Below, in pieces: positions 1 to 12,335 of a stretch of 64,000 nucleotides of DNA. Both the position numbers and the translations under genes were made by a program. The notes under the pieces were generated by a model. That model was not told the DNA's origin. It saw only the letters and a program-made list of their open reading frames with translations, and made no database searches. Every line of letters begins with the position of its first letter. Position 1 is the stretch's first letter. Origin of the DNA: Heliocidaris tuberculata (taxonomy: Eukaryota > Echinodermata > Echinoidea > Camarodonta > Echinometridae); the NCBI GenBank assembly GCA_025618425.1, contig CM046844.1, forward strand, positions 4,031,177 to 4,095,176, given 5' to 3'.

Positions 1-494
1 GTAGAATTTCCGGTGGACTCTGGGGCACGCTCTGCTGTAGACTGATTAGGCATACCAACTCTGTGGCTTCTTTCGATGTCCTCAACTTTTAGGTCGACTT
101 TGAGGATGTCATTGACTATCTTCATTACGATGCTATCTGTGCTTTCACCTTTTCTCTCTGGGCAGCCGAAGAAACGTAAACAATTACGACGCGAGTATTG
201 TTCTTGTGCATTGATGTTCTGACTAACTCCTTTCAGCCGGTCGGTGTGCTTGTTTACCTTCTTTTTCAGGTCTTCTATTTCCCTCTCTTTGGTAGCATTT
301 CTGATCTGCAGGTCCATTATGTCAGATTCTTGTTTTTCAATAGTTTCTTCCAAGACCCTGATCTTGTTCTCAACAGAGTCTTGTATCAGTGCTAAAAAGC
401 TTTTGTTCTGCAAGAGATCTTTAAAAATGACTTCTTCTGTGAGAGAAGGATTTTCCTTTGACCGTGCTCTCGTGTTAATGGGAGGGGTCGGCAT
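1..494 (-). CDS. LINE ORF1 protein, partial (runs off window start)
   Basis: The minus strand is open from 560 to the window edge. The first ATG in this frame is at 494. The N-terminal part is polar and is followed by a long heptad-rich segment typical of a coiled coil (about 410 down to 215). Then comes the block EQYSRRNCLRFFGCPE, an acidic stretch, and VEDIERSHRVG. This order of coiled coil, 'E-x-YSRR-N-x-R' and 'IERSHRVG' is typical of non-LTR retrotransposon ORF1 proteins, which are RNA-binding chaperones with an RRM-like fold. The C-terminal end lies outside the window. No frameshift or stop is seen in the visible part. It is a different copy, and a more complete N-terminal part, than the ORF1-like remnant near 24.3-24.7 kb. 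Confidence 0.8.
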   Translation of the reverse strand, partial: MPTPPINTRARSKENPSLTEEVIFKDLLQNKSFLALIQDSVENKIRVLEETIEKQESDIMDLQIRNATKEREIEDLKKKVNKHTDRLKGVSQNINAQEQYSRRNCLRFFGCPERKGESTDSIVMKIVNDILKVDLKVEDIERSHRVGMPNQSTAERAPESTGNS

Positions 495-899
495 GCTGGA
501 CAATCGAAGCTTATCTTCAGTAGATTGGAAAGTCTTACTATTGAAGGATACACAATAGGATTAAGACTCATTGGTCACTGACTTTACAACACTGGTATTC
601 ATTGAACTATAAGGTCTTTTCCAAGTTAAAGTTGAAGAAAACCCAACATGAAAATCAGTACCTGGGGCTGTACAGTAAATGATGACATGAAGAGCAAATC
701 CTTGACATATAAATATTCGACTGATTCCACTTCAAAATGATATCACATATAGTTCCAAAATGTCCTCTGGAGGCATGTATTCCAACAAAGTTTACACCAT
801 TGCAGAAAAAGCACTCACAAAAATGGTTAGATGATGTAAAAAGCAGAGAGAAAAAGAATGTAATGTCCACTCCAGTCACAGCATTGTTTACAATGGAAG
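495..899. other. No gene seen; possible LINE 5' region
   Basis: This stretch lies upstream (minus sense) of the ORF1 fragment and before the satellite array. It may be LINE 5' UTR or host flank. No exon with good splice sites and no long open frame is convincing here. In particular, the death-domain exon of gene copy 1 is not here. Confidence 0.5.
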
Positions 900-3589
900 A
901 TGGCTATGAAATTTGAAATGAAATGGACGAGAGGAAGGGACCTAATTAGGAGGAACAAGCACTACGTGCAAAATGAATAGGAGTTTGAGGTAAGAAGATC
1001 AAGAAGAAGAAGAAGAAGAAGAAGAAGAAGAATAGGAAAGTCAGAACGCGAACGGAAACAGGTCAATGTCGTAGTACGACATTGCAAAGAAGAAGAATAG
1101 GAAAGTCAGAACGCGAACGGAAACAGGTCAATGTCGTAGTACGACATTGCAACTAGAACTGCAATCGTATCGGAACGATGTGCATGCAATGTCGTCCGTA
1201 TCTCTTATTTTGTTGAGAAGTTGACAGGAGAAATATAAAGTTATGCATGTTAAAACATGATATAAGATAAGATGGGAGAAGATAATGCATACTGTAAAAT
1301 TAGGAGATGATAGAATCGTTAAAACAAGAAACAACGAACAAAAAACAAAGAATGATGATAATGGTGATGACAATGATGATGATGATGGTGATGATGGTAA
1401 TGGTGGTGTTGATGATAATAATGATGATGGTTATAATGATGATTATGATGATGGTGATGATGATGATAATGCTGATGATTATGATGATGATGATGATCAT
1501 GATTATGATGATGATGTTACAATGGTGATGGTGATCATGATGATTATGATGATATAATGATGATATAATAATGGTGATGCTGATCATGATTATGATGATA
1601 TAATGATGATGATGATGATGATGATGATGTTGATCGATATGTTGATAATGTTGATGATGATGATGATATAATAATGATGACGATGGTGAGCATTATTATG
1701 ATATAATGATGATAATGGTGATGAAATAATAATGATAATGGTGATGATGATAATGACGATGATGATGATGATATAATAATAATGATGATGATGGTGGTGC
1801 ATGCCCTGACCCAAATGGCTTTCTACAGGCTCCAGTCTACATGGCCTCAACACAATGAAGCATAGTAAACCACGCGCATCACTTTGGGGTTGTGCGGTAT
1901 TTAACATAAGGAAAGGAAGAAATCAAAGATCATAGAACAATGACAGTAGGGTAAAACATAGAAAGACAAGATGACAAAGAATAACATAGGGAAAGGTAGT
2001 AGGATAAAATGCCTTTCCATAGTCTCTGGCCACGTGGCTTCCACACTATATGTGACGCATAGTATACCAGGCCACATCGGCTTTGCGTAGAATTGTATTG
2101 AAGAAATTGTCGTTAAATGGCATGTACTGAAATGGCTTTATTTGCTTATAAATTGGCTCTTTCTTGTTCTTTATGTGCCGTATTTGGTATCATACGAAAG
2201 AGCATTTCATGGCCGTCATTTTGAGACCACTTTCATATTTTAATGACAATCCTATCGAAGCGTGTGATGCAGGATAGATTTATAGAACAAAATGACGTCT
2301 AAAATGTCACGCTTGACCGATTTTAAAAATCCAGCTTCGAGATTCTCTTCATTTTGCCTCGAAGAATGTGCCTACCAAATTTCAAGAAAAATAAAGATCG
2401 TTCAGGGGGCCAAAGTTGGGATCCCGATTTTCCCCACAGACAATACATGTAATGCACAAAATGGCATCTAAAATGTGACGCTTGACCGATTTTAAAAAAT
2501 CCGGCTTCGAGATTCTCTTCATTTTGCCTCAAAGAATGTGCCTGCAAAATTTCAAGAAAAATAAAGATCGTTCAGGGGGCCAAAGTTGGGATCCCGATTT
2601 GCCCCATAGACAATACGTGTAAGGCATGGGCGGAAACTGTGCAGGATCCGTATTATGACCTGACTTAAATCGCGATTTACTGAAAAATTTCTGTGAGACC
2701 TTATACCGTGTTTGGTATCTCTGAGAAGGGAATTTCATTGCGGTCATTTTGAGCTGAATGTCATTAGTGCGCCATTTAAAATAAGCATATTACGCCATAT
2801 TATGTAATGCATATTAATTTGAGATTTTTTGCGATAACTTCGTGATGACGTCATCAATTTTTACCAAATTTAGCTGACAGTTGTCAAATACATTGATACA
2901 CACACCTACCAAGTTTCAAAGATGTAGGTTTAAATTTCGCAATTTTAGAGCAAGTTGAAGTTATTTCGGCATTTCCGTAAATTTCATGATTTTTACGAGC
3001 AATTTTCGCCAAGTTGGTCTGTGATAAGGTATATATTTTTTCAGTTGGCTGAATAGAGTATATCTTGAAGCACCTAAATCCAAAAAAGGGTACGGTTTTA
3101 GCCAGGCATGATGGAGATACGGCCACAAGAAAATAGCCATTTTGGAAACTTTAGAGGGCGCTATTTTTATTATGCCGAATCATTGAAGCATGAAACTGAT
3201 CAGGGATGTGTGCAATGACAAGATAAAGCCACAGTGAAAATATGAGACAAAAATGACTTGATATGAGGAAGTTATGGCAATTTTTCAAATTCGGGAATGA
3301 ATATTTCAATAATTTTAATGTTTTTTAATGTTGCCGATTTCGGATTTGAATTTAGAGTATGAAGATGAAATTTTGAAGGTTAGGTAAAAAAAAAAAGTTG
3401 AAGAACAAGTCTTACTCTATATAGAGCACTTTGTTAGAAGTCTGTAGCATGTAGGATAGTGGAGATAGGCAAGAAGAAAAAAAGACATGAAAATGGCCCG
3501 AAAATGGACAAAATGGTGCCTGGATGTTCATGCATGAGTGATTTCGGAAAATGAAGAGTCAGGTGCACAACAAGACATGGCAAGGAAGA
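900..3589. repeat. Satellite unit 1 of a ~2.6 kb tandem array
   Basis: The unit begins with TGGCTATGAAATTTGAAATG, and the same start recurs near 3,590, 6,160 and 9,150. Each unit holds in order: a purine-rich (GAA)n stretch, a 21-bp near-palindrome CAATGTCGT-AGT-ACGACATTG in some units, a ~450-bp GAT/ATAATG microsatellite, a conserved single-copy-like stretch, and a block with short internal repeats (AATGTCACGCTTGACCGATTTT and related). Identity between units is very high by eye. Open frames here are Asp-, Met- or Ile-rich readings of the microsatellite and are not genes. Confidence 0.85.
1353..1795. repeat. (GAT)n / (ATAATGATG)n microsatellite in satellite unit 1
   Basis: A long impure trinucleotide tract of GATGAT with ATA, GGT and AAT variants. 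It gives long open frames on both strands, all low complexity. The equivalent tracts of units 2 and 3 are at about 3,925-4,370 and 6,537-6,945. Confidence 0.9.
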
Positions 3590-6159
3590 TGGCTATGAAA
3601 TTTGAAATGAAATGGACGAGAGGAAGGGACCTAATTAGGAGGAACAAGCACTACGTGCAACATGAATAGGAGTTTGAGGTAAGAAGATCAAGAAGAAGAA
3701 GAAGAAGAAGAAGAAGAAGAAGACTAGAACTGCAATCGTATCGGAACGATGTGCATGCAATGTCGTCCGTATCTCTTATTTTGTTGAGAAGTTGACAGGT
3801 GAAATATAAAGTTATGCATGTTAAAACATGATTTAAGATAAGATGGGAGAAGATAATGCATACTGTAAAATTAGGAGATGATAGAATCGTTAAAACAAGA
3901 AACAACGAACAAAAAACAAAGAATGATGATAATGGTGATGACAATGATGATGATGATGGTGATGATGGTAATGATGGTGTTGATGATAATAATGATGATG
4001 GTTATAATGATGATTATGATGATGGTGATGATGATAATGCTGATGATTATGATGATGATCATGATCATGATTATGATGATGATATAATGGTGATGGTGAT
4101 CATGATGATTATGATGATATAATGATGATATAATAATGGTGATGCTGATCATGATTATGATGATATAATGATGATGATGATGATGATGATGATAATATAT
4201 ATGTTGATAATGTTGATGATGATGATGATGATATAATAATGATGACGATGGTGAGCATTATTATGATATAATGATGATAATGGTGATGAAATAATAATGA
4301 TGATTATGCTGATGATGATAATGACGATGATGATGATGATATAATAATAATGATGATGATGGTGGTGCATGCCCTGACCCAAATGGCTTTCTACAGGCTC
4401 CAGTCTACATGGCCTCAACACAATGAAGTATAGTAAACCACGCGCATCACTTTGGGGTTGTGCGGTATTTAACATAAGGAAAGGAAGAAATCAAAGATCA
4501 TAGAACAATGACAGTAGGGTAAAACATAGAAAGACAAGATGACAAAGAATAATATAGGGAAAGGTAGTAGGATAATATGCCTTTCCATAGCCTCTGGCCA
4601 CGTGGCTTCCACACTATACGTGACGCATAGTATACCAGGCCACATCGGCTTTGCGTAGAATTGTATTGAAGAAAATGTCGTTAAATGGCATGTACTGAAA
4701 TGGCTTTATTTGCTAATAACTGGGCTCTTTTTTGTTCTCTATGTGCCGTATTTGGTATCATACGAAAGAGCATTTCATGGCCGTCATTTTGGGACCACTT
4801 TCATATTTTTATGACAATCCTATCGAAGCGTATGATGCAAGAAAGATTTATACAACAAAATGGCGTCTAAAATGTCACGCTTGACCGATTTTCAAAATCC
4901 AGCTTCGAGATTCTCTTCATTTTGCCTCGAAGAATGTGCCTGCCAAATTTCAAGAAAAATTAAGATCGTTCAGGGGGCCAAAGTTGGGATCCCGATTTTC
5001 CCCATAGACAATACGTGTAATGCACAAAATGGCATCTAAAATGTGACGCTTGACCGATTTTAAAAAATCCGGCTTCGAGATTCTCTTCATTTTGCCTCAA
5101 AGAATGTGCCTGCAAATTTTCAAGAAAAATAAAGATCGTTCAGAGGGCCAAAAGCGGGATCCCGATTTGCCCCATAGACAATACGTGTAATGCATGGGCG
5201 GAAACTCTGCAGGATCCGTATTATGACCTGACTTAAATCGCGATTTACTGAAAATTTTCTGTGAGACCCTATACCGTGTTTGGTATCTCTGAGAAGGGAA
5301 TTTCATTGCGGTCATTTTGAGCTGAATGTCATTAGTGCACCATTTAAAATGAGCATATTACGCCATATTATGTAATGCATATTAATTTGAGATGTTTTGC
5401 GATAACTTCGTGATGACGTCATCAATTTTTACCAAATTGAGCTGACAGTTGTCAAATACATTGATACACACACCTACCAAGTTTCAAAGATGTAGGTTTA
5501 AATTTCGCAATTTTAGAGCAAGTTGAAATTATTTCGGCATTTCCGTAAATTTCATGATTTTTACGAGCAATTTTCGCCAAGTTGGTCTGTGATAAGGTAT
5601 ATATTTTTTCAGTTTGCTGAAAAGAGTATATTTTGAAGCACCTAAATCCAAAAAAGGGTACGGGTTTAGCCAGGCATGATGGAGATATGGCCACATGAAA
5701 AAAGCCATTTTGTAAACTTTAGAGGGCGCTATTTCTATTATGCCGAATAACTGAAGCATGAAACTGATAAGGAATGTGTGCAATGATAAGATACAGCCAC
5801 GGTGAGAATTTCAGAGAAAAATGACTTAATATAAGGAAGTTATGACAATTTTTCAAATTTGGGAATGAATATTTCATGAAATTATGTGTTTTTTAATGAA
5901 CCCGATTTCGGATTTGAATTTAGATTATGAAGATGAAATTTTGAAGGTTAGGTTAAAAAAAGAAAGTTGAAGAGCAAGTCTTACTCTATCTAGAGCACTT
6001 TGTTAGAAGTCTGTAGCATGTAGGATAGTGGAGATAGGCTTGATGAAAAAAAGGCATGAAAATGGCCCGAAAATGAACAAAATGGCGCCTGGATGTTCAT
6101 GCATGAGTGATTTCGGAAAATGAAGAGTCAGGTGCACAACTAGGCATGGCAATGAATAT
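3590..6159. repeat. Satellite unit 2
   Basis: A near-identical copy of unit 1 in the same orientation. Differences are mostly in the number of GAA and GAT repeats and in the absence of the duplicated CAATGTCG-palindrome segment seen at 1,030-1,150. No coding content. Confidence 0.85.
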
Positions 6160-9149
6160 GGCTATGAAATTTGAAATGAAATGGACTTGAGGAAGGGACC
6201 TAATTACGAAACACAAAAGATACGTGCAAAGTCAATACGTTTTCGAGGTAAGAAGAAGACAAAGAAGAAGAAGAAGAAAAGGAATGTGCAGAACGCGAAC
6301 GGAAATAAGGCAATGTCGAGGACGACATTGCAACTAGAACTGCAATCGTATCGGAACGATGTGCATGCAATGTCGTCCGTATATTTTATTTTTTCGGAAA
6401 AGTTGACATGTGAAATATAAAGTTATGCATGTTGAAACATGATATCAGATAAGATGGGAGAAAATAATGCATACTGTTAAATTAGGAGATGATAGAAAAA
6501 TGAAAACAAGGAAAAAGAACCAAAAAAAAAACAAAGAATGATGATAATGGTGATGACAATGAGGATGATGGTGATGATGGTCATGGTGGTGTTGATGATG
6601 ATGGTGGTGTTGATGATGATTGTGATGATATAATAATGGTGATGATGATAAAGATCGATAATGATAAAATGATGATGATGATGGTGATGATGATAATGGT
6701 GATGATGATGGTGGTGATGATATGATGATGATGTAATCATGGTGATGATGATGATGATGATAATGATGATAAAATGATGATGATGGTGATGATGATAATG
6801 GTGATGATGATGGTGATGATATTGATATAATGATGATGAAAATGGTAATGACGATGATATAATGATGACTGTGATAAAGATAATGGTGATGATGATGGTG
6901 ATGATGATGATGATGATGGTGATGACGATGATGGTGGCGCACGCCCTGATCCAAATGGCTTTCCACACGCTCCAGTCCACATGGCCTCAAAACAATGAAG
7001 CATAGTAAACTACGCACGGCACTTTGGGGTTGTGCGGTATTTAACATAAGGAAAGGAAGAAATCAAAGATTATAGAACAATGACAGTAGGGTAAAACATA
7101 GAAAGACAAGATGACAAAGAATAACATAGGGAAAGGTAGAAGGATAAAATGCCTTTCCATAGCCTCTGGCCACGTGGCTTCCACACTATATGTGACGCAG
7201 AGTATACCAGGCCACATCGGCTTTGCGTAGAATTGTATTAAAGAAAAAGGCGTTAAATGGCATGTACTGAAATGGCTTTATTTTCTAATAACTGGGCTCT
7301 TTTTTGTTCTTTATGTGCCGTATTTGGTATCATACGAAAGAGCATTTCATAGCGGTCATTTTGGGAACACTTTCATATTTTTATGACAATCCTATCGAAG
7401 CGTGTGATGCATGATAATTTATAGAACAAAATGTCGTCTAAAATGTCACGCTTGACCGATTTTCAAAATACGGCTTCGAGATTCTCTTCCTTTTGCCTTA
7501 AAGAATGTGCCTGCAAAATTTCAAGAAAAATAAAGAACGTTCAGGGGGCCAAAGTCGTGAACCCGACTTGCCCCATAGACAATACGTGTAAAGCATGGGC
7601 GGAAACTGTGCAAGATCCGTATTATGCCCTGACTTAAATCACGATTTACTGAAAACTTTCTGTGAGACCTTATACCGTGTTTGGTATCCCCGAGAAGGGA
7701 ATTTCATTGCGGTCATTTTGAGCCTACTGCCGTTAGGGCGCCATTTAAAATAAGCATATTATTAAATGATATGTTGTGCAGGGTAAATTTAGGTTTTTAC
7801 CACGCCACATCGGCTTTACGTAGAATTGTATTGAAGAAAATGTCGTTAAATGGCATGTACTGAAATGGCTTTATTTGCTAATAAATTGGCTCTTTCTTAT
7901 TCTTTATGTGCCGTATTTGGTATCATACGAAAGAGCATTTCATGGCCGTCATTTTGAGACCACTTTCATATTTTTATGACAATCCTATCGAAGCGTGTGA
8001 TGCATGATAGATTTATAGAATAAAATGGCGTCTAAAATGTCACGCTTGACCGATTTTAAAAATCCGGCTTCGAGATTCTCTTCATTTTGCCTCAAAGAAT
8101 ATGCCTGCAAAATTTCAAGAAAAATAAAGATCGTTCAGAAGGCCAAAAGCGGGAAACCGATTTGCCCCATAGACAATACGTGTAATGCATGGGTGGAAAT
8201 TGTGCAGGATCTGTATAATGACCTAAGTAAAATTACGATTTACTGAAAATTTTCTGTGACACCCTATACCGTGTTTGGTATCTCTGAGAAGGGAATTTCA
8301 TTGCGGTCATTTTGAGCTGAATGTCATTAGTGCGCCATTTAAAATAAGCATATTACGCCATATTATGTAATGCATATTAATTTGAGATTTTTTGCGATAA
8401 CTTCGTGATGACGTCAATTTTTACCAAATTTAGCTGACAGTTGTCAAATACATTGATACACACACCTACCAAGTTTCAAAGATGTAGGTTTAAATTTCGC
8501 AATTTTAGAGCAAGTTGAAGTTATTTCGGCATTTCCGTAAATTTCATGATTTTTACGAGCAATTTTCGCCAAGTTGGTCTGTGATAAGGTATATATTTTT
8601 TCAGTTGGCTGAATAGAGTATATCTTGAAACACCTAAATCCAAAAAAGGGTACGGTTTTAGCCAGGCATGATGGACATACGGCCACAAGAAAATAGCCAT
8701 TTTGGAAACTTTAGAGGGCGCTATTTTTATTATGCCGAATCATTGAAGCATGAAACTGATCAGGGATGTGTGGAATGACAAGATAAAGCCACAGTGAAAA
8801 TTTGAGACAAAAATGACTTGATATGAGGAAGTTATGGCAATTTTTCAAATTCGGGAATGAATATTTGAAGAATTTTAATGTTTTTTAATGTTGCCGATTT
8901 CGGATTTGAATTTAGAGTATGAAGATGAAATTTTGAAGGTTAGGTAAAAAAAAGAAAGTTGAAGAACAAGTCTTACTCTATATAAAGCACTTTGTTAGAA
9001 GTCTGTAGCATGTAGGATAGTGGAGATAGGCAAGAAGAAAGAAAGACATGAAAATGGCCCGAAAATGGAAAAAATGGCGCCTGGATGTTCATGCATGAGT
9101 GATTTCGGAAAATGAAGAGTCAGGTGCACAACAAGACATGGCAAGGAAG
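6160..9149. repeat. Satellite unit 3 with internal duplication
   Basis: A third unit, more diverged in its microsatellite. After the ACCACGCCACATCGGCTTTA boundary near 7,800 the segment seen at 7,205-7,790 is repeated, so about 550 bp is present twice inside this unit. From about 8,030 onward the sequence is again very close to unit 1 (2,290 onward). Confidence 0.8.
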
Positions 9150-9537
9150 ATGGCTATGAAATTTGAAATGAAATGGACGAGAGGAAGGGACCTAATTAGG
9201 AGGAACAAGCACTACGTGCAAAATGAATAGGAGTTTGAGGTAAGAAGATCAAGAAGAAGAAGAAGAAGAAGAAGAAGAAGAATAGGAAAGGCAGAACGCG
9301 AACGGAAACAGGTCAATGTCGTAGTACGACATTGCAAAGAAGAAGAATAGGAAAGTCAGAACGCGAACGGAAACAGGTCAATGTCGTAGTACGACATTGC
9401 AAAGAAGAAGAAGAATAGGAAAGTCAGAACGCGAACGGAAACAGGTCAATGTCGTAGTACGACATTGCAAAGAAGAAGAATAGGAAAGTCAGAACGCGAA
9501 CGGAAACAGGTCAATGTCTTAATACGACATTGCAATT
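9150..9537. repeat. Partial satellite unit 4 ending in a 65-bp minisatellite
   Basis: The start of a fourth unit runs into four tandem copies of a 65-68 bp block beginning AATAGGAAAG at 9,281, 9,346, 9,414 and 9,479. Each contains the near-palindrome CAATGTCGTAGTACGACATTG (10-bp arms, 1-nt centre). Unit 1 has two copies of the same block at 1,032-1,150. The array stops exactly where homology with the second gene copy region begins (ATTATTTGACACACTG). Confidence 0.85.
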
Positions 9538-9684
9538 ATTATTTGACACACTGCCTAACAGTTGCATTTGTGAGACTAGAGCGAGCGCCATGAGCGCCCA
9601 ACAGAGGCCGGATACCGGCGCTAGACAAGAAGCCATCATCATCATCATCATCATTATTTCTATTATTACAATTATTTGTATCAA

Positions 9685-9727
<43 letters not shown>

Positions 9728-9848
9728 CTTCTTATTATTATTATTATTATTATTGAAAAGATGTTTGGTACTACAGAATCGGACAACGACGTTGAAGAGA
9801 GACATACTGTAGATTTTTATTATAATTTTAATAATAATAATAATAACA

Positions 9849-9886
<38 letters not shown>

Positions 9887-9962
9887 TATTATCATTATTA
9901 TTATCATCATTATTATTATTATTTTTATTATCATCATCATCATCATTATCATTATTATTTCG
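9538..9962 (+). repeat. SINE-like 3' tail with long (ATT/ATC)n tract, in intron 1 of gene copy 1
   Basis: The segment reads GTGAGACTAGAGCGAG...GCGCTAGACAAGAAG followed by ATC/ATT trinucleotide repeats, which resembles the 'GGCGCTATATAAGAA-(ATT)n' tails of many invertebrate SINEs. The same segment sits at 55,709-55,950, also directly before exon 2 of the second gene copy, so it predates the duplication. Confidence 0.6.
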
Positions 9963-9967
9963 TTTAG

Positions 9968-10029
9968 TGTTCTGGAGAGGAGTGACCAGAGGGAAGCTTT
10001 ACTGAAATTGTACGCCCATCTGTACGACA
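9968..10029 (+). CDS. Copy 1 exon 2 (end of death domain)
   Basis: The exon is entered with one base completing a codon and leaves with one base of the next, as in the sister exon 55,957-56,018. It encodes a helix carrying the Arg/Asp-rich start that is usual for the sixth helix of death domains. Confidence 0.7.
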
Positions 10030-12235
10030 GTGAGTGTTATGACTGACGATCATAATAATGAATTGTCAGGAGCAAGCAATGAAAGTGTTTTCACCAAAAA
10101 AAAACTGTATTTATCTTTCATAATGAGGTTTTATTTTAGCATGTCACCATATTATTTACCCCGCTGAAATATGTTCAATATTATCATTTACGATATAAGC
10201 GCTTGTTTTTCCTCCAGTTATGTCGATTGCATCCAGTAGAAAGTTACCTTATAATAAGGTAATAATAACCAAAAAAAATTATAGTGTTCAGAGGGTATTT
10301 GACACTTGCCATTTGAAATATTCGACACTTGTTTCAAGTTCATTTAAGTGAATGGTATAGATAAATACAAACATTTAAGAGAAGTCAGTTTTTCAGAGTA
10401 ACCCAAGCAAAGTAATGTGCTTTTAATGTGAACGAAAATGATAAGCTCGTGTGTTGCCGACAGAAATTTAAGTGTCACGGCTGATTGATATGCTGGCAAA
10501 ATAGAGGTTAGAATGGCCCTTAAGCTTGCCCCTTCTAAGCCAGTAGCCTGTCCCCAAAAAGTAACCCCATCTAACATATGCACTAAACTTTGTCAGAAGG
10601 AAGTTGTATGACTATACATTACCAAAACACAAAAACTCGGACGAGATTTCCGTCGGGATGGGTTGTCAGGTGGCCCCTAAAAATTGGGGTAGTTTTCCCC
10701 CTTTAGGCCCATAGACCAAATCTTGTCAGAGGAAAGAGGTATGGCTGTACATTACAGAAATGTAAAAACTGACAAAAATTTCAATCGGGAAGAGGGTTCA
10801 ACACTCCCCTGAAGAAAAAAAAACCCACTGAAGTAAGATTGGTTTAAGATAAAACACCACTAACCCATGAACAGAAAAGACTCATGTATTTCATACGCAG
10901 GATTGACATACATCAAAATTGTCTTTAATTCAGGCATTAACCATCATCCCGACACTCCAAGACCTCCGAACAATGAGGACTGGAAGACCATACTAGATTC
11001 AACGCAGTACAAGATCTCCCCTACCATCTTCCAGCCCCAAATTTTCATGAGAACATGTAAGTAAAAAAAAAAAAAAAAAAAAAAAACATTGTTCATAAAT
11101 CAAACTATAAGACTCCAAAAAGAAATTATAAAATTAAAATGTAATGGATCATGTTGAATTAATAATACCTGCTGAACAAAATGAACCAGAAGTACATTGA
11201 TGCTTTATGATCTTGTCGTCTATTTTTTACAACATGGTGGCATGCAATTTTGTCACCAGTCCAGTTAGTTTAAAAATTTGGTACCCACAACTTTTTATAC
11301 AATGCATCGTCAGTATTTCATTCATTCAGTTCCATTCTTGGTTCATTTCAGGGTGATTTTTTTTTCCACTCATGCTCTTTGAAAAATATTGAACTATTCC
11401 TTAATCAAGACAAAATATTTTTCAGTGGATTCCACAGGGGGAAGTCGACGTCATTATCCAATGTAATTTTTTTTTTTTTTAAGTAACACATGTACAGGTT
11501 AATTCTTAAATTGAAATGTTGATGAAGTTCTTCTTGATCTGCGCTAATAATGGCCAAAGACAAAAGCATATTCTCCTCTTGTAATTGTGTATAATGTTCC
11601 AAAACTGGCTCACCTTCCAACTTCTCTTACTCTACCTGTCCCCTCCTCCCCTCCCGCTTGTTTGTTTTTCTTTAATAGATGTTCTTCCAATCTGTAAACG
11701 CGTAAGGGACTTTGTCTACATGTTGTTCCCGTTCAACATGATCTACGCGTCAGACATGTACAGGGCTATAAGCAATCTGATTAACAATATTACTATCGTC
11801 ATTTGGTGCGTGACCGTTGTACAGAATATCTGGAATATCTGTTCGGAGGGTCGTGTCCACAACCTGGTAACCATATTCATCTCCCTCTCCCTCTGGATCA
11901 AGCTTTACCTCATGAAAGAACGATTAAACCAGCTCAAACAAATATTACCATGTGGCAATGATGAGCAAAAACTTCGAAAGGCCGATTTTCTCTACAAGGA
12001 AATTCGAATCGCACTGCTCTTTGCCTTCTACTTCATGCTGGCTCTTGCCGTGCTCGGGTGTATCCTATTCTACGCATTCCCTCAACTTCTGCTCAAAGAT
12101 CTCCAGAGCCAGATGACCCAATTCGTGATGCTCCTGTTTGCCTTCGAGTTGGTCCATAATGCATTCTATTTGATTGCATTCTACAGGGACCCCAGCATTT
12201 TCCGTATTATCAATGATCTGTTCCCTATAATGTAA
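9968..12235 (+). CDS. Death-domain/helical membrane protein family, copy 1 (exons 2-4; exon 1 not in window)
   Basis: Three coding exons are supported: 9,968-10,029 (62 nt, acceptor TTTAG, donor GTGAGT), 10,901-11,056 (156 nt, acceptor ACGCAG, donor GTAAGT) and 11,679-12,235 (557 nt, acceptor TTTAATAG, stop TAA). Lengths and phases match the complete copy at 55,125-58,161 exactly, with no frameshift or premature stop. Exon 2 gives the last helix of the death domain (VLERSDQREALLKLY). Exons 3-4 give the hydrophobic C-terminal part ending IINDLFPIM. The death-domain exon expected upstream is absent between the window start and 9,967. That space holds the satellite array, so exon 1 is either further upstream or lost. 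Differences from the other copy cluster in the first half of exon 4 and are mostly amino-acid changing. Function unknown. Confidence 0.7.
10901..11056 (+). CDS. Copy 1 exon 3 (linker)
   Basis: The exon encodes LTYIKIVF, a polar linker with HHPDTPRPPN, and ends QIFMRT plus one base. It is the same length as 56,858-57,013. The linker is not hydrophobic and joins the death domain to the membrane-like half. Confidence 0.7.
11679..12235 (+). CDS. Copy 1 exon 4 (hydrophobic C-terminal half)
   Basis: About 185 codons starting at ..VLPICKRVRDF and ending DLFPIM-stop. Four hydrophobic stretches are visible, around NNITIVIWCVTVV, VTIFISLSLWIKLYL, IALLFAFYFMLALAVLG and FVMLLFAFELVHNAFYLI. The last ~100 codons are nearly identical to the sister exon. 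Confidence 0.8.
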
Positions 12236-12335
12236 ACAGCAGGAGACCGCTTCTGCTCGGTTCGGGATAACATCACTCGAGGTTTGCTGTAGAAACGGGA
12301 CATACATGTACTTATATATTTTACAATTCTAAAAT

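Noticed and set aside
1285..1907. Asp-rich, Met-rich and Ile/His-rich open frames over GAT repeats (also at 3,856-4,475 and 6,445-7,047)
   Set aside because: All frames on both strands are open because of the trinucleotide repeat. Composition is pure low complexity and the frames change with repeat number between units.
9281..9537. CRISPR-like array (65-bp repeats with a palindrome)
   Set aside because: The whole unit, including the would-be spacer, is repeated. This is a minisatellite in a eukaryotic genome.
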